Positions 6,983 to 13,247 of a DNA stretch of 14,067 nucleotides are shown in pieces; position 1 is the first letter of the stretch, and the number at the start of each line of letters is the position of its first letter. Below the pieces are notes generated by a model that searched no databases, was not told the DNA's origin, and saw only the letters and a program-made list of their open reading frames with translations. The position numbers were made by a program, and so were the translations under genes. The stretch comes from JBDKJS01 sp039806065 (GTDB taxonomy: Bacteria > Bacteroidota > Bacteroidia > AKYH767-A > 2013-40CM-41-45): positions 1 to 14,067 of the forward strand of contig JBDKJS010000161.1 of the NCBI GenBank assembly GCA_039806065.1, written 5' to 3'.

Positions 6983-8689
6983 TTAACCATTCATTGAAAT
7001 CAGAAACTCTTCATTTGATTTGGTTCCTTTGATATTTTGAAGCACTGTTTCCATTGCTTCTTGTGGGTTCATGTCTGCTAGATGATTGCGCAGGATCCAC
7101 ATTTTTTGAAGAATATCTTTTTCTTGTAGCAGATCCTCTCTTCTGGTACTGGATGCAACCAAGTCTATGGCAGGATAGATTCGTTTATTAGCCAATTTTC
7201 TATCAAGTTGCAATTCCATATTTCCTGTTCCTTTAAATTCTTCAAAGATTACCTCATCCATTCTTGATCCAGTATCGATAAGTGCTGTAGCAATGATGGT
7301 AAGGCTACCGCCATTTTCAATTTTTCTAGCTGATCCAAAGAATCGTTTAGGTTTGTGTAGCGCATTGGCTTCCACCCCTCCACTTAATACTTTTCCTGAA
7401 GCCGGTGCTACTGTATTATAGGCCCTAGCTAATCGGGTTATGCTATCCAACAAGATTACCACATCATGTCCGCACTCAGTAAGACGTTTGGCTTTTTCCA
7501 ACACAATATTAGCAATTTTTACATGTCTTTCGGCCGGCTCGTCAAAAGTGCTAGAAATTACTTCAGCTCTTACACTTCGGGCCATATCGGTTACTTCTTC
7601 CGGACGCTCGTCAATAAGGAGTATAATAAGGTAAACCTCTGGGTGATTGGCTGCTATTGCGTTTGCCACATCTTTGAGAAGCATGGTTTTTCCCGTTTTG
7701 GGTTGAGCCACAATGAGCCCACGCTGGCCTTTGCCTATGGGTGTAAATAAATCCATGATTCGGGTACTCATGCTTGATTTATCGCCCCCTAGATTTAGTT
7801 TTTCTTTTGGAAATAGGGGTGTGAGGTAATCGAAATGAACTCTATCCCTAACCACTGCAGTTTCTTTACCATTGATCAAATCTACTTTTACCAGTGGAAA
7901 ATATTTTTCGCCTTCGCGTGGCGGGCGCACACCGCCTTTTACGGTATCTCCTGTTTTAAGGCCAAACATTTTTATCTGCGATTGGCTTACATAAATATCG
8001 TCAGGCGAGGTGAGGTAATTAAAGTCTGAAGATCTTAAAAATCCAAAACCATCAGGCATGGTTTCTAAAACGCCTTCTGTGGCTATAATTGTATCTGGGT
8101 CAAATGCCGATTCGGCATTTTGGTTTTGATGTTGTTGGTTTTGATGATGGTGGTTATGGTTGCTATTGCTATTGCTATTGTTGTTGTTATTATTATTAGA
8201 GTGTTGGTTATGCTGATTGAATTTGCGAGGTTTTTGGAAGCGATCGTGGTCCGTATTTACAGTTGGTGGGGCAGGTGTAGAATGGGCTGTAGCAGGTGGT
8301 ATTACCTCAGCCGTATCGGCTTTTTTTCCTGCATTATCATGCTCTTTTATTTTTTCTACAACTGGTTGCACCGGTATGTCCACTGGAGTGGCCACCCCCA
8401 CAGCTACACGCTTTCTTCTAGACTTTGCAGCATCCGCCTGGTCTGATTCTTTTTCTTTCTTTTCCTTTTTTTCTTCTACTTGAATTGCCTGGGGTTCCTT
8501 AAAAGTTTTTTTACTATCAACAGTGGCTCTTATGGCGTTACTTTCTTGTGGATTGAGCGCTTGCTGATCAAGGATTTTATAGATGAGTTCTTGTTTTCTG
8601 AATTCATCATAATTTTCAATTTTCATTAGGCGGGCAATCTCTTTGAGTTCGCTCACGAGTTTGTCATTCAATTCAAGAATATCGTACAT
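6983..8689 (-). CDS. rho: Transcription termination factor Rho with Asn/His/Gln-rich insert
   Basis: A hexameric RNA-dependent ATPase/helicase that ends transcription. Numbering from ATG 8687-8689 (568 residues): Rho N-terminal helices at 1-45; a charged, then Pro/Ala-rich, then Asn/His/Gln-rich disordered insert at about 55-195; a cold-shock-type RNA-binding domain beginning GVLETMPDGFGFLR near 206; Walker A AQPKTGKT at 328-335; LIDERPEEV; Walker B LLDSITR at 413-419; the R/Q-loop region SGGVEANALHKPKRFFGSAR; then TGNMELQLDR. An in-frame ATG 13 codons upstream (8726-8728) exists, but family members begin M-[YF]-D-I-x-E-L-N, so the internal ATG is preferred. E. coli Rho is about 419 residues; the excess is the insert, a known feature of Bacteroidota Rho. 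The gene appears to be first in a long minus-strand run; I see no strict TAnnTTTG element upstream. Confidence 0.96.
   Translation of the reverse strand: MYDILELNDKLVSELKEIARLMKIENYDEFRKQELIYKILDQQALNPQESNAIRATVDSKKTFKEPQAIQVEEKKEKKEKESDQADAAKSRRKRVAVGVATPVDIPVQPVVEKIKEHDNAGKKADTAEVIPPATAHSTPAPPTVNTDHDRFQKPRKFNQHNQHSNNNNNNNSNSNSNHNHHHQNQQHQNQNAESAFDPDTIIATEGVLETMPDGFGFLRSSDFNYLTSPDDIYVSQSQIKMFGLKTGDTVKGGVRPPREGEKYFPLVKVDLINGKETAVVRDRVHFDYLTPLFPKEKLNLGGDKSSMSTRIMDLFTPIGKGQRGLIVAQPKTGKTMLLKDVANAIAANHPEVYLIILLIDERPEEVTDMARSVRAEVISSTFDEPAERHVKIANIVLEKAKRLTECGHDVVILLDSITRLARAYNTVAPASGKVLSGGVEANALHKPKRFFGSARKIENGGSLTIIATALIDTGSRMDEVIFEEFKGTGNMELQLDRKLANKRIYPAIDLVASSTRREDLLQEKDILQKMWILRNHLADMNPQEAMETVLQNIKGTKSNEEFLISMNG
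8117..8218 (-). repeat. Low-complexity Asn/His/Gln/Ser coding tract inside rho
   Basis: About 34 codons of rho encode almost only Asn, His, Gln and Ser, including seven consecutive Asn, three Asn-Ser pairs, and His/Gln runs. At DNA level the plus strand shows three tandem TGCTAT units (8161-8178) followed by TTG and TTA triplets. All units are multiples of three, so slippage would change the length without a frameshift. The tract lies between the N-terminal and RNA-binding domains and is expected to be disordered. Confidence 0.85.
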
Positions 8690-8928
8690 AACAATGGAAT
8701 TTTTCACTACAAAGGAATTGTAGTTCAATAATTAATTATAAGGGGTTAGATTTAATAAAGCGTAAATTCAGAAACTTTTAGGAAAATAAATCGGGAAGTT
8801 GCTCTTACAAAATGAACTTCGAACCGGTTAATTTGAGCTACAATGTTAAGCTCTTTTTATATGAAAAGCAAAATTTATCTGACTATTGTAAGGAAATTAT
8901 GAACAGAAAGCACTTAAAATCGCAGCAA

Positions 8929-9354
8929 TCAAACCTTTTGGCTTTTTTCAAGAATTATTTTGATGGCCTTTTCATAGATCACATTGGTGAGGGGTTTTTC
9001 AAAAATGCCCAATGCATAGGGATCGTCATGGGCAGCCTGTTTATCGCCATCATCAAAGCTGCTGCTAAGCATGAATACTTTGCAATAATTGCGAACCATC
9101 TCTGGTAAAGATCTGTAAGCCTCTAAAAATTCGAATCCATTCATCAATGGCATGTGGATGTCAAGTAAAATCAAGTCGGGAAGTTGTGTTGTATCACTTG
9201 AATACTGGTTCAGATAGGCTAATGCATCTTCTGCATCCAGCATTTCAATCACAGATTCGGCTGCGCCCATTTTTTTAATTACCCGTGTTTGAATGTATAG
9301 ATCTTCAGGGGTATCATCTATGAGCATTATTTTTTTAAAGGTCGTCTGGTTCAT
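8929..9354 (-). CDS. Single-domain (CheY-like) response regulator
   Basis: A 141-residue stand-alone receiver domain. The acidic pocket is Asp13/Asp14 in LIDDTPED, the phospho-acceptor is Asp65 in LLDIHMP, the switch Ser/Thr position falls in MLSSS (about 97), and the conserved Lys120 is in FEKP. No DNA-binding or enzymatic output domain follows, so it must act by protein contact or as a phosphorelay carrier. The LIDDTPEDxxI start and elongated loops resemble the Rcp1-like group of receivers that often pair with PAS-type kinases. It is transcribed divergently from the membrane histidine kinase at 9595, its probable phosphodonor (inference from position). Confidence 0.9.
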   Translation of the reverse strand: MNQTTFKKIMLIDDTPEDLYIQTRVIKKMGAAESVIEMLDAEDALAYLNQYSSDTTQLPDLILLDIHMPLMNGFEFLEAYRSLPEMVRNYCKVFMLSSSFDDGDKQAAHDDPYALGIFEKPLTNVIYEKAIKIILEKSQKV

Positions 9355-9366
9355 CGCAGTATATGG

Positions 9367-9376
9367 TGTTATAACA
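9367..9376. promoter_or_regulatory. Perfect 10-bp palindrome TGTTATAACA upstream of the response regulator
   Basis: TGTTATAACA equals its own reverse complement and begins 12 bases upstream of the response-regulator ATG. It could be part of an operator, or chance in AT-rich DNA. It shares the TGTTA/TAAC core with the larger dyad at 9435-9455. Confidence 0.25.
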
Positions 9377-9434
9377 TATATTATTTAAATCGGTTTCATT
9401 TTATTATTTAAATACAAAAGAATAGTCTTTTATT

Positions 9435-9455
9435 ATGTAACGCTAACTGTTACAT
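9435..9455. promoter_or_regulatory. Candidate operator: perfect inverted repeat ATGTAAC-N7-GTTACAT
   Basis: Two 7-base arms are exact reverse complements separated by 7 bases (GCTAACT), near the middle of the divergent spacer between the response regulator and the histidine kinase. An extra TAAC lies in the spacer. The 14-base centre-to-centre distance could suit a dimeric DNA-binding protein. No U-tract follows on either strand, which argues against an intrinsic terminator. The binding protein is unknown; neither neighbouring two-component protein carries a DNA-binding domain. Confidence 0.4.
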
Positions 9456-9466
9456 GGAATTCATAT

Positions 9467-9498
9467 TTTGTTTAAAAACGCACCATCTGCACAATTTG
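9467..9498 (+). promoter_or_regulatory. Weak candidate promoter for the histidine kinase gene
   Basis: TTTG at 9467-9470 is followed after 20 bases by ACAATTTG (9491-9498), matching the Bacteroidota -33 TTTG / -7 TAnnTTTG pattern except that the TA is AC. It lies about 100 bases before the kinase ATG. The mismatch falls at normally conserved bases, so this is a low-confidence call. Confidence 0.2.
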
Positions 9499-9594
9499 TG
9501 TAAGAAATTTATATTTTTTCCTAATCATTAAAACGGAATTTCAGTAAAGCTGATAGAAGATTTTATATTATTTAAACCAAGGTATTTATTTTCT

Positions 9595-11400
9595 ATGGCA
9601 GCAACCATCAATACCGATAAATATGACCAAAAAATAAATATGGGCAACAGAATTTTTGTTGGCTATGTTTGTTCGTTGTTACTGGGCATGTATTTTTTAA
9701 TTGATTATTCGTTAGACAGTACATCAAAGCGAATAGCATTGGGGCAGCATGCTATTGAAAGCAATCACAAGTTACGCATGCTTCAGCAACTAGAAGCGTA
9801 TGCCTTTGAGCACAAGCGGCTGGTGCTTGATTATCCGGCATTGAACAGCGAATCAAAAAAGAATCAGTCATTATATGAAATTAGGCAGAAGGCCTTCACC
9901 ATCAAGGTACAGATTGCTAAGCTGAGCGGTATTTTTACTGATGAAAAGGAGTCTGAATTCATCCATCAAATAGCTCGATGCAATCTAGCTCAGCAATATT
10001 TTAAGGATTTTAAAGATTATGATGAGTTGAGGTTATTGGTTGAGCAAATTCACCCAGTTAAATTTAGAAATAGCTTTACAGTATTTAAAACAGAGATAAC
10101 GGAACTTGCTTATCTGGAAGGCAAGCAGATAGATACTGCCTTGGTCAGTGGCAATCACACCCTTAAGGCCGAACAAAGAAACCTAACCATCTTAATTATC
10201 TGTGGGGTGCTGGTGGCCATCATCTTTGCATATGCAGCGCTTTCATTAAACAAAAGGTCCATTACTACTAATAAAAAATTGCGCATGGCTTTGGGAGAAA
10301 AAGAAGATGCACAAAAGTTGGCTAGCGATAATGAGATTTATGTTTCATCCTTGCTTGAAGCTGCTCCTGATGCCATCATTAATTTTAATCAGGATGGTAG
10401 TATTATCTATGCCAATCAACAAGCGAGTAACATGCTCAAATTTGAAAAGGAAAAAATCCTTTCAAGCAATGTTACAGATTTTATGAAGTTTGATGTTGGG
10501 GAGTTGTATGCAGCCATGCAACAGCGAGCCCTCCAACAGAAGGCGCATAAAGTGGTCAATTTAAAATTAAAGAATGCAGCACAGCAGTGGGTTGATACGG
10601 AAATTAGCTTAAGCTTGATTAATAATAGTCAGAATTGTTTTATTGTATGCATCATACGAGACATTACTGAACGCGAACAAGCGCGCATTAAGCTTAAGGC
10701 TCAATATCAGGAGCTTAAGAAGGTAAATAAAGAGCTTGACCGGTTTTTATATAGTACCTCTCATGATTTGCGTTCTCCTGTGGCATCCATTATTGGGCTC
10801 ATTAATTTTATTGAGGAAGATTCTAAAGAGCAAGAAACATTGATGCATGTAGGCATGATCAGAAAAAGGATAATAGGGATGGATACTATATTAAGAAACA
10901 TGGTTCACTTTATCAATGCTAAGGACGCTGCGGTGAATAAAGAGCAAAATTTACTTTCTATCGTTAACAAGGCAGTAAATGAAAGTAAGGAAAATTTGCA
11001 AAGTAGCATACCCGTAGATATTCAATGTGAAGAGGACATTACCCTACAAGTCGATGGCAAAAAATTGGGAATTGTATTATCCAATTTGATCAACAATGCT
11101 ATCAAATTTTCTTCTAAAGAAGATTCACCGGTGCTCATCAGCTGTGTGCAGCAACAGCAGCAAGTAGCGATAAAAATTACGGATGCAGGTGATGGTATAG
11201 ACCCTGACTTAAAACCAATGTTAGGAACCATGTTTGCCAAAGGGAAGGGGCTGAAAGCCGGTGCAGGATTAGGACTGTATGTAGCACTCGAAATTTTAGA
11301 ACAGCTGGGAGGAAAGATTCAGTTTGCCTCTTCATCGAGTGGTACCATCGTTACGCTTACCTTCGATCAGGAAGTATCAAAAAGGGTTCTTGCAGCTTAA
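9595..11400 (+). CDS. Membrane PAS-domain sensor histidine kinase
   Basis: A 601-residue sensor kinase. Transmembrane helices lie near 18-37 and 197-217, enclosing a largely helical extracytoplasmic domain of about 155 residues, possibly a four-helix/CHASE3-like sensor. A cytoplasmic linker leads to a PAS domain (about 248-358: LLEAAPDAIINFN, then IIRDITERE), a coiled coil, and a HisKA domain with the phosphorylated His390 in STSHDLRSP. The ATPase domain shows the N-box LSNLINNAIKFS (495-506), the G1 box DAGDGID (530-536) and the G2 box GAGLGL (556-561). It carries no receiver domain, so the divergent single-domain regulator at 8929-9354 is the natural partner. An alternative start is Met16, just before the first membrane helix. 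Its TAA overlaps the convergent SDR stop. Confidence 0.93.
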   Translation: MAATINTDKYDQKINMGNRIFVGYVCSLLLGMYFLIDYSLDSTSKRIALGQHAIESNHKLRMLQQLEAYAFEHKRLVLDYPALNSESKKNQSLYEIRQKAFTIKVQIAKLSGIFTDEKESEFIHQIARCNLAQQYFKDFKDYDELRLLVEQIHPVKFRNSFTVFKTEITELAYLEGKQIDTALVSGNHTLKAEQRNLTILIICGVLVAIIFAYAALSLNKRSITTNKKLRMALGEKEDAQKLASDNEIYVSSLLEAAPDAIINFNQDGSIIYANQQASNMLKFEKEKILSSNVTDFMKFDVGELYAAMQQRALQQKAHKVVNLKLKNAAQQWVDTEISLSLINNSQNCFIVCIIRDITEREQARIKLKAQYQELKKVNKELDRFLYSTSHDLRSPVASIIGLINFIEEDSKEQETLMHVGMIRKRIIGMDTILRNMVHFINAKDAAVNKEQNLLSIVNKAVNESKENLQSSIPVDIQCEEDITLQVDGKKLGIVLSNLINNAIKFSSKEDSPVLISCVQQQQQVAIKITDAGDGIDPDLKPMLGTMFAKGKGLKAGAGLGLYVALEILEQLGGKIQFASSSSGTIVTLTFDQEVSKRVLAA

Positions 11401-12179
11401 ATCTTATAAAGATTTGCAGCTATTTTTTCGGTAAGTGCTTTGGGTACCCAATAAGTCATTGCCACTGAAATTTTATTTATCCAACCTGGGATTACTTCAT
11501 TTTTTTTTGTTAGCATACTTTTTACACCAAATGCTGCTACAGCTTCCATGGACATGCTAAATTGATTGGCACGTTTCACCAATAGTGGGTGTTTCATTCC
11601 GGCTCTGTCCATAAAGCCTGTTTTGGTGGCTCCTGGACTGAGGGTAGTAACACTTACATTAGAATCGGCAAGTTCCTTTCTTAATCCTCTTGAAAATACC
11701 AGCATGAAACTTTTTGTGGCAGCATAAATACTTAAGGTTGGTACAGCCTGATAAGCAGCTGTGCTCGCTACATTGAGAATATAGGCTTGTGGTTGTTGCT
11801 TTAAAATGGGTAGAAGAGCATGGGTAATTTTTACTGGCACCACCATGTTTAAATGCATCATATTTTCTTGTGCTGATAAGGGGAGGTTTTCAAACGTTCC
11901 CCAGAGGCCATACCCTGCATTGTTAACCAGCACTGTGGGAGTGATCTGGTTTTCTTGGATGAATTCTGTAATCTTACTCATAGCATTGGGTTGTGTAAGG
12001 TCCAAGGCCAATGTAAAAGCTTGAATTTGAAATTTACTAAGATCGTTTTTTACGGCTAATAATTTGGTTTCACTTCTGGCAATCAACAATAGCGAAAAGC
12101 CACGCTGCGCTAATTCAATAGCTATGGCAGCCCCAATACCTTGGCTTGCCCCGGTTACAATGGCAAATGGATGGTTCAT
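11397..12179 (-). CDS. Short-chain dehydrogenase/reductase (classical SDR, DltE/COG0300-like)
   Basis: A 260-residue cytoplasmic NAD(P)(H)-dependent oxidoreductase with a Rossmann fold. The cofactor loop TGASQGIG is at 9-16; Arg35 after the second strand (LLIARS) suggests NADP(H) preference; NNAG is at 86-89; the catalytic tetrad is Asn111, Ser139, Tyr152 and Lys156 (YAATK); PGATKTGF follows at 182-189. The C-terminal part resembles the COG0300 group, which includes uncharacterised reductases and steroid/acyl-type enzymes, so the substrate is unknown. The 3' end overlaps the histidine kinase by the four bases TTAA, in convergent orientation. A 112-base gap separates it from the upstream dioxygenase gene. 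Confidence 0.92.
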   Translation of the reverse strand: MNHPFAIVTGASQGIGAAIAIELAQRGFSLLLIARSETKLLAVKNDLSKFQIQAFTLALDLTQPNAMSKITEFIQENQITPTVLVNNAGYGLWGTFENLPLSAQENMMHLNMVVPVKITHALLPILKQQPQAYILNVASTAAYQAVPTLSIYAATKSFMLVFSRGLRKELADSNVSVTTLSPGATKTGFMDRAGMKHPLLVKRANQFSMSMEAVAAFGVKSMLTKKNEVIPGWINKISVAMTYWVPKALTEKIAANLYKI

Positions 12180-12217
12180 AAAATTAGATTTATATATTTT
12201 TTAAAAAGTATTGGATC

Positions 12218-12264
12218 ACTGCCCAGGTTGCTACCTAAACATAGCTATAGTAGTGCAAGGCAGT
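12218..12264 (-). repeat. Weak imperfect stem: ACTGCC / GGCAGT arms enclosing AGGT-N4-ACCT
   Basis: Six-base arms (12218-12223 and 12259-12264) pair across about 35 bases, with a 4-bp inner hairpin at 12225-12236, in the gap between the dioxygenase stop and the SDR start. On the minus strand an oligo-T run follows about 10 bases later. This could be a poor terminator for the dioxygenase gene or a structured SDR leader; chance is not excluded. Confidence 0.2.
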
Positions 12265-12291
12265 AATTGGAAATGATGATGCGCTGCTAAA

Positions 12292-13101
12292 TTATTTAAC
12301 TAGTTTTTGGAAATGGTGGTATATGGGAGTAGCGCTTTGATCGTCTTTAGGCATGTATTTTCCTACTATAATGGGTATGTACATTACTCTTCTTTTGCTC
12401 TTGATACCCATATGAGGCGAAACTGCCACACGGTGCCATATTCTTCCATCGTGTATCACCAAATCACCTGCTTTGGCATCTACCAACATTTCATTTGGAT
12501 CTTCTTCATTATTCATAAAATATGCTTTTTTGAAAAGCATGTTGAATAAGTTTTGTTTATGTGTTCCTGGGATGATTCTTAGACCGCCCTTATCACTACC
12601 GCTTTCATCCAGATATAGGCCAACGTTGAGCATGGGCATTATTTTTTTTCCATAAAACACATCGCGCATACTATCTGTGTGCCAGCCCATCTGTCGGAAA
12701 TTACTGTTGGTGGTATTCACATAGTGATTGAGAACTACACCATCCTTTTCATTTTCGGCAATGCGCGCCCCTTCCGGCATCAAAGCTTTGAGGGCTTGCA
12801 ATCGAGGGTGGTTAACAAATTCACGTACTGCTCCACTGTATTGCGATGTAAATGGAAAGCGGTGCACTATGGGACGACCATTCTCATCAATGCCATATTT
12901 TACCGGTACTCCATTTATTTTTTTTATTCCATCGCTAATCCATTTGTTCTGAACATCTTCCGTGCTTCTAATAATAGCATCTACCTCTTCAGTTGAAATT
13001 ACTCCGGTGAAGTGGATAAATCCATTTTTATTAAAAAAGGTAATTTGTTCTTCGGTTAATTGCTCCCCTAGTGTAAATTTTTGATAACTTCTTTGATTCA
13101 T
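12292..13101 (-). CDS. Phytanoyl-CoA dioxygenase (PhyH)-family Fe(II)/2-oxoglutarate oxygenase
   Basis: A cupin-fold oxygenase that probably hydroxylates a small molecule or lipid-like substrate using Fe(II), O2 and 2-oxoglutarate. Numbered from ATG 13101 (269 residues): the N-terminal LTEEQITFFNKNGFIHF is typical of the family; the iron facial triad is His141 and Asp143 (GWHTDS) and His223 (RIWHRV); GGLRIIPGTHK (172-182) is the conserved loop; Arg237 or Arg238 is a candidate for binding the 2-oxoglutarate carboxylate. An in-frame ATG 12 codons further upstream (13137) would add a short hydrophobic stretch. I prefer 13101 because its upstream is A/T-rich, as is usual here, and the family motif starts soon after, but either is possible. 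The substrate cannot be inferred. A good promoter lies upstream at 13190-13220. Confidence 0.88.
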   Translation of the reverse strand: MNQRSYQKFTLGEQLTEEQITFFNKNGFIHFTGVISTEEVDAIIRSTEDVQNKWISDGIKKINGVPVKYGIDENGRPIVHRFPFTSQYSGAVREFVNHPRLQALKALMPEGARIAENEKDGVVLNHYVNTTNSNFRQMGWHTDSMRDVFYGKKIMPMLNVGLYLDESGSDKGGLRIIPGTHKQNLFNMLFKKAYFMNNEEDPNEMLVDAKAGDLVIHDGRIWHRVAVSPHMGIKSKRRVMYIPIIVGKYMPKDDQSATPIYHHFQKLVK

Positions 13102-13189
13102 ATAGTAGATAAAATTTAAAACTGTATGCATGGGCAATTGTGAGCTTGCTTCATGCTAAAATGAACGAGTAGTAATGATACCTTAACGA

Positions 13190-13220
13190 CAAATATAAAA
13201 ATATCTTTAAATCGCACCAA
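13190..13220 (-). promoter_or_regulatory. Bacteroidota-type promoter (TTG ... TATATTTG) for the dioxygenase gene
   Basis: Read on the minus strand, TTGG (13220-13217) is followed after 19 bases by TATATTTG (13197-13190), an exact match to the -7 consensus TAnnTTTG with suitable spacing to the -33 TTG. Transcription would start near 13184, giving a leader of about 47 or 83 bases to the two candidate ATGs. It is the clearest promoter in the window and sits between the kinase stop and the dioxygenase start. Confidence 0.6.
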
Positions 13221-13247
13221 CTTTCTAATAATGCAATTATAAACAAC

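Noticed and set aside
8117..8218. Short repeated units suggesting a CRISPR-like or intergenic repeat array
   Set aside because: Units are 3-6 bases, have no spacers, and lie fully in frame inside rho.
8120..8446. Plus-strand frame with a strongly hydrophobic Met/Val/Ile start that mimics a membrane protein
   Set aside because: It is the complement of the Asn/His/Gln-rich tract of rho; AAT/CAT/AAC codons read backwards give Ile/Met/Val. It is an artefact of composition.
8835..8853. GAGCT-N9-AGCTC hairpin followed by five T on the plus strand
   Set aside because: The stem is only five base pairs and no plus-strand gene ends here; on the minus strand, where a terminator for the response regulator would be needed, no U-tract follows.
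8812..9108. Plus-strand open frame of 98 codons
   Set aside because: Most of it is antisense to the response regulator, whose receiver motifs are unambiguous; the protein has no recognisable family pattern.
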